This document shows positions 32,234-35,421 of a stretch of 35,421 nucleotides of DNA, piece after piece; within the stretch, counting starts at the first letter, position 1; every line of letters begins with the position of its first letter. The stretch lies in contig JAKSYS010000649.1 of NCBI GenBank assembly GCA_022925895.1, forward strand, positions 1 to 35,421, in the 5' to 3' direction. The notes beneath the pieces are model-generated. The model worked only from the letters and a program-made list of their open reading frames with translations. It ran no database searches and was not told where the DNA came from. A program made the position numbers and the translations under genes. Origin of the DNA: Fragilaria crotonensis. Lineage: Eukaryota; Bacillariophyta; Fragilariophyceae; Fragilariales; Fragilariaceae.

Positions 32234-32749
32234 TCAGCCTTGAGGATGTTTGTTCGATCGCGAATGATGGTTGACGGAGTCGAACCAGGAATAGGACGTC
32301 GATGCTGCTTGCCGTACTGGCAAGCTGCACACTTTGGAAGGTTTGTCAGCTTGCAGGCTGCGGAATGGAGCCGGCGACTTGCTTCCGTTTTGGCTTAAGA
32401 CTCCAGTTCTCAACAAGAACTGTATCTTCTTGAATCCAATGTGTCCGAGGCGATAATGCCAACGCAAGAGTTCCTTTTCAGCTTCGCTGAGGTTGTGGTT
32501 GGTCTCGTGGACTTCGGTGATCGTCGCAACGAGTGCGTCGGCCGCCTTAAAGGGATCCTGGCCGTTGAAGGCGTCGGAGGTTGGCAGGTTGTTCTGCGGA
32601 TTAACAAGTACCATCACCGCTCCTCGGCTTGAGTCCCCAGGGACGCCGCTCAAGGTAAGTCGATTGGATTCGACTTGGATCGTTTCACCTTGATACGTTT
32701 GCAGGAGACTTGTGGTTGAAAGGAGGCGAACTTTGATCCCAGGGGACAT
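32234..32749 (-). CDS. Copia GAG-pre-integrase region
   Basis: This frame holds LLRWHYRLGHIGFKKIQFLL, the GAG-pre-integrase signature carrying the His residues of the HHCC zinc finger. The paired Cys residues (CAACQYGKQHRR, near 32310-32345) follow in another frame. It lies between the protease and the integrase core. Confidence 0.85.
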   Translation of the reverse strand: MSPGIKVRLLSTTSLLQTYQGETIQVESNRLTLSGVPGDSSRGAVMVLVNPQNNLPTSDAFNGQDPFKAADALVATITEVHETNHNLSEAEKELLRWHYRLGHIGFKKIQFLLRTGVLSQNGSKSPAPFRSLQADKPSKVCSLPVRQAASTSYSWFDSVNHHSRSNKHPQG

Positions 32750-34370
32750 AGAAAGCGGGAACCTTGATCATTCGCAAGTTCCCGTTCGTATCATGGACTG
32801 CCCAGGTTACCTCGCCTTGACCCTTGATTTGAAGCCCGCGGGCTATTCCCTTGAGTTGGGTGATAGTGCCGGGACTTCGCATCGTACCTTGAAAGTCTTC
32901 AGGGTCGGGCGAAATGGAGATGCTCGCGCCAGAGTCCCAAATGATGGGAGCACTGTTCGTCGCGCTTCCGAGAGCGTTTCGCATTCGTGCTGGCGCTTGC
33001 AATGCCATTCGGAGTGTGGCAGTACAAGCGAGGTTGACATGGGAGATGATCTTGTTTGCAGCGTTGCGTTGCTGCGTCGTCCATGGTGCAGGGACGAATG
33101 CATCAGGAGCGCCGTCGGCAGGAACGGGATGGTATTTCGGTCGGCGTGCTGGCTTCTTGCGTTGAGTGTGCGAACGGCGGTCCAACGTTTCGATTCCTCC
33201 CTTGTTGGGCACGTTCCTTGAATATGGCGAGTGACGCGTGCGCAACCGTTGCGTTTGACGTTGGAGCAGCAACGTCCGAGTCTTTAATTCATCCAAGTCT
33301 CGGAGGCGCTCTTGTATTCCCAGGGTCGGTGCGTTGGGTGTCTTCTGATGACGTCGTTTACGAAGGCGATAAGGGAGAAGAGCTACAGCCTTGCGACGTT
33401 GGACTTCTCGTTGAGGCTTGAGTGAAGTCTTCAGGAGTTTCGCAAAGCGTCTGCGTTGCTTGCGAGTGAATGAAACGTTTGCGTTTGCGTTCGTTTCTTG
33501 TTGGCGAGCCTCGTCCGGCTTCCAAAAGGGAGCAGCCAGGAGTGCAAACCAGAGGGCAGGGGCGAAGAGCAACGTTGGTTGCTCGCGGAGAACATGACAA
33601 AGTGAGTCGGCGACCCACATCAAGAACGACGTCCATGGGGTTGATCGTAGTGCTTGGAGTGCCAAGTTTGCAAACTTTGGTGCGACGAGGCAAAAGATCA
33701 CAGAATAAACCAATAGAATCGTTGCCTTTGAGAACAAGAACGCGTAGATTGATTCCATGCTTGTAGGTTGATCTTTCCTTACGGGATCGTTGAAGTCAAA
33801 CATCCACACCGATGGATCGGCGACAGAGAATGCAGAGAGATTAGCTTGAGCCGATGGCGCTGGAGCAGATGCGTTGTTGCGACGTTGTCCTGTGTGAGTA
33901 GCGGTCGTGTGCGTCATTGTCCAACGACGGCATTTCTCACACCAATTGAACGCCTTGTCCTTCACCTTTTTGGACGTCGCAGTTCCAGGAGGTGGGGGTA
34001 CCGTGCGCCAAGACTGAGTTTTGTGAGCTCCAGTTGCGTTGGTTGGAGTTCCGCTTCCAGGGACATTCTTGCGACCATTTTTATTCCTTTCCGGACACTT
34101 GTTGGACCAATGACCTGGTTTGCCACAGTTGTGACAATTGCCCTTCTTCGGTGTGTCCTGGCGAGGCGTCTGAGATTGGATCAGATTTAGAACTTCAGCT
34201 CGCGTGATTGCAGAACCTTCTGGCAGGGCGACATTTCCAAACGTCGCTGACGGAACACGAGTGTCAGTGGCATGACTGGCTGGTGGCCATTCCTTCCTGT
34301 CGTACTGGAGGCGATATGCGTCTTCAGCTTGTCGACAAACATCTTGGTAAGTCAATTTTTCGCTCACCAT
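32685..34370 (-). CDS. Copia Gag C-terminus and protease, with predicted membrane segments
   Basis: 561 residues. A CCHC knuckle, CHNCGKPGHWSNKC, lies at about 79-92. A second Cys/His cluster, WCEKCRRWTMTHTTATH, lies at about 143-159. The aspartic protease has IIWDSGASISIS (active Asp-Ser-Gly) near 32935. Between them is an unusual hydrophobic region: about 209-231 (FLFSKATILLVYSVIFCLVA) and about 266-283 (TLLFAPALWFALLAAPF), separated by an amphipathic stretch. The region after it is very basic (RKQRRRFAKLLKT). Confidence 0.88.
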   Translation of the reverse strand: MVSEKLTYQDVCRQAEDAYRLQYDRKEWPPASHATDTRVPSATFGNVALPEGSAITRAEVLNLIQSQTPRQDTPKKGNCHNCGKPGHWSNKCPERNKNGRKNVPGSGTPTNATGAHKTQSWRTVPPPPGTATSKKVKDKAFNWCEKCRRWTMTHTTATHTGQRRNNASAPAPSAQANLSAFSVADPSVWMFDFNDPVRKDQPTSMESIYAFLFSKATILLVYSVIFCLVAPKFANLALQALRSTPWTSFLMWVADSLCHVLREQPTLLFAPALWFALLAAPFWKPDEARQQETNANANVSFTRKQRRRFAKLLKTSLKPQREVQRRKAVALLPYRLRKRRHQKTPNAPTLGIQERLRDLDELKTRTLLLQRQTQRLRTRHSPYSRNVPNKGGIETLDRRSHTQRKKPARRPKYHPVPADGAPDAFVPAPWTTQQRNAANKIISHVNLACTATLRMALQAPARMRNALGSATNSAPIIWDSGASISISPDPEDFQGTMRSPGTITQLKGIARGLQIKGQGEVTWAVHDTNGNLRMIKVPAFYVPWDQSSPPFNHKSPANVSR

Positions 34371-35274
34371 GTGTGCTTGCGCCGCTGACTTCTCCTTTAG
34401 CCAATGTCGAGCAGAGCTTGATCAAGCTTTTGCTTCGTGGCACGCAGCTGAAAGCGAAAGTCTTCGTTACCTGATCCGCCGGCAAGGAGGAATGTCTTCA
34501 GCATCGTAAGTGTCAAGTTGTGGTCGTATTGACCAGCAGTCGTCAACTCACGAGCGTCCTTGCGGAAATCAGATGCGAGCAGCTCGAGATTCTCGCCAGC
34601 GTACTGCGATGGATGGCGGGCCTTAATCGCAGCCTTCAGGTCTTCGAACGTTCAATGGACGTCGATTGAATGGTTTTGATGAGTTGCAACCAAACGATGT
34701 GGAAAGAGTCCGAGTCTTCTGTCTTCTCTTGGATTTTGCTCATGAGAGCAGGTGAGAGCGACGAGCACGAACTTGACGGCAGCGCGATCATTACTCTTGT
34801 CGTACTTGTCGTACAACATGAGTTGCTCGGCGCTGAGAGCCTTGGCGGTTTGGATAGTGTAACGAATGGCTTTGGACGACGTTCGTCATCAGCAGCTCAT
34901 TCTCGGGGTCGGAAGGTATGCAATGCTATCCATTCCACAGTCGGTGAGATGATCCCAAACGGCGTTTTGGAAATCAATGAGGCTGCTGGTCGGGAAAAGG
35001 GTGTTGGCAAGCCAGTGCGGCGGTAGTTGTAACCTTTCTGCGAAGCACCAGCGTGGACGGGTCGGAGTTGATTTGGGAAGTGATCTCGTCGCTGGCGCGG
35101 ATCAAGACCGATCCAGCCGGCGGCGGCTTCCTCCGGTCCAGGCGGACCAGTCGTCCTTGGAGAGCGAGACGACGTTACCCATGATGGGCTTTACGGGTCT
35201 GTCGGAGGGGGGTCGCAGACAGGTGTCGGAGACGTGGTGGTGACGGGGTCACCTGCGGGAGTCGGAGACGCCAT
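34371..35274 (-). CDS. Copia Gag N-terminal part, frame-disrupted
   Basis: A start Met at 35274 (MASPTPAGDPVTTTSP) follows an AT-containing leader. Gag-like sequence continues in several frames: AKALSAEQLMLYDKYDKSND near 34830, then AIKARHPSQYAGENLELLAS and TLTMLKTFLLAGG near 34500-34640. Stops and shifts interrupt it, including one near 34420 just before the next open frame. Confidence 0.7.
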
Positions 35275-35421
35275 CTTAAACTAACGCGGTGCGTGTCTTG
35301 TTGGTGTGCTGGAAGCAATGAACACGGAGTGTTGACGTTGGAGAACGTGCGTCGCTGGATCGACGGTAGTGAGATAGTCAGGGACTAGATAGACAGTCGA
35401 ACGGAGTTGACTGGGCTGCAG

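Larger units (their letters stand above)
29086..35421 (-). mobile_element. Ty1/copia LTR retrotransposon (diatom CoDi-like), cut by the right window edge
   Basis: On the minus strand the order is Gag (35274 leftwards), zinc knuckle, protease, GAG-pre-integrase, integrase, reverse transcriptase and RNase H. Integrase before reverse transcriptase is the Ty1/copia order. The coding frames are interrupted by small indels at several points (for example G runs near 30041 and 29903). The 5' leader is seen to 35421 and the 5' LTR lies beyond the edge. No target duplication could be checked. Confidence 0.93.

Overview
The window reads as nuclear DNA of a photosynthetic stramenopile, most likely a diatom (inference). 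The evidence is short GT-AG introns of roughly 60-220 bp, plastid-style bipartite presequences (16143-15517 minus, possibly 13536 plus), a Ty1/copia element resembling diatom CoDi elements, and eukaryotic housekeeping genes. Spacers are full of GTAC-containing palindromes such as ACCGGT and GTACCAGGTAC.

Layout. 1-1751: 3' part of an acidic KOW-motif protein gene (+). 1872-2875: ribosomal protein eS1/RPS3A (-), convergent with it. 3331-10202: a complete LTR retrotransposon with a 5-bp target duplication, two ~0.9-kb LTRs and a broken Gag-like region, but no recognisable pol. A TIR-bounded insertion sits in its right LTR. The element lies between the divergent RPS3A and F-actin capping protein beta (10392-11365 +) genes. 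11406-12599: membrane protein with EF-hands, COPI-associated type (-). 13470-14546: S1 plus winged-helix repeat protein (+), with a third, decayed repeat behind its stop codon. 14802-16143: broken thylakoid-lumen protein gene (-). 16871-18300: decayed gene of unknown family (-). 18714-21792: MUS81 endonuclease (+) with frame breaks in its nuclease core and a long C-terminal tail. 22258-23595: mitochondrial-carrier-family protein (-). 24355-26112: delta-1-pyrroline-5-carboxylate dehydrogenase, ALDH12 (-). 26954-28353: PHD-PWWP chromatin protein (-). About 29086 to the right edge: a copia element on the minus strand, cut by the window.

The host genes are mostly unrelated housekeeping functions (translation, actin, DNA repair, proline catabolism, chromatin). 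They do not form a pathway. The unusual biology is in the mobile DNA: a Gag-only LTR element with a very long Gag-like product, a secondary TIR insertion, and a copia Gag-Pro with predicted membrane segments.

Caution: most broken frames (MUS81, carrier, ALDH12, PHD-PWWP, lumen protein, copia pol) are repaired by restoring one or two bases, usually in a homopolymer. That pattern fits residual assembly indels as well as true decay. Calls of 'pseudogene' are therefore provisional, except where nonsense codons are also present.
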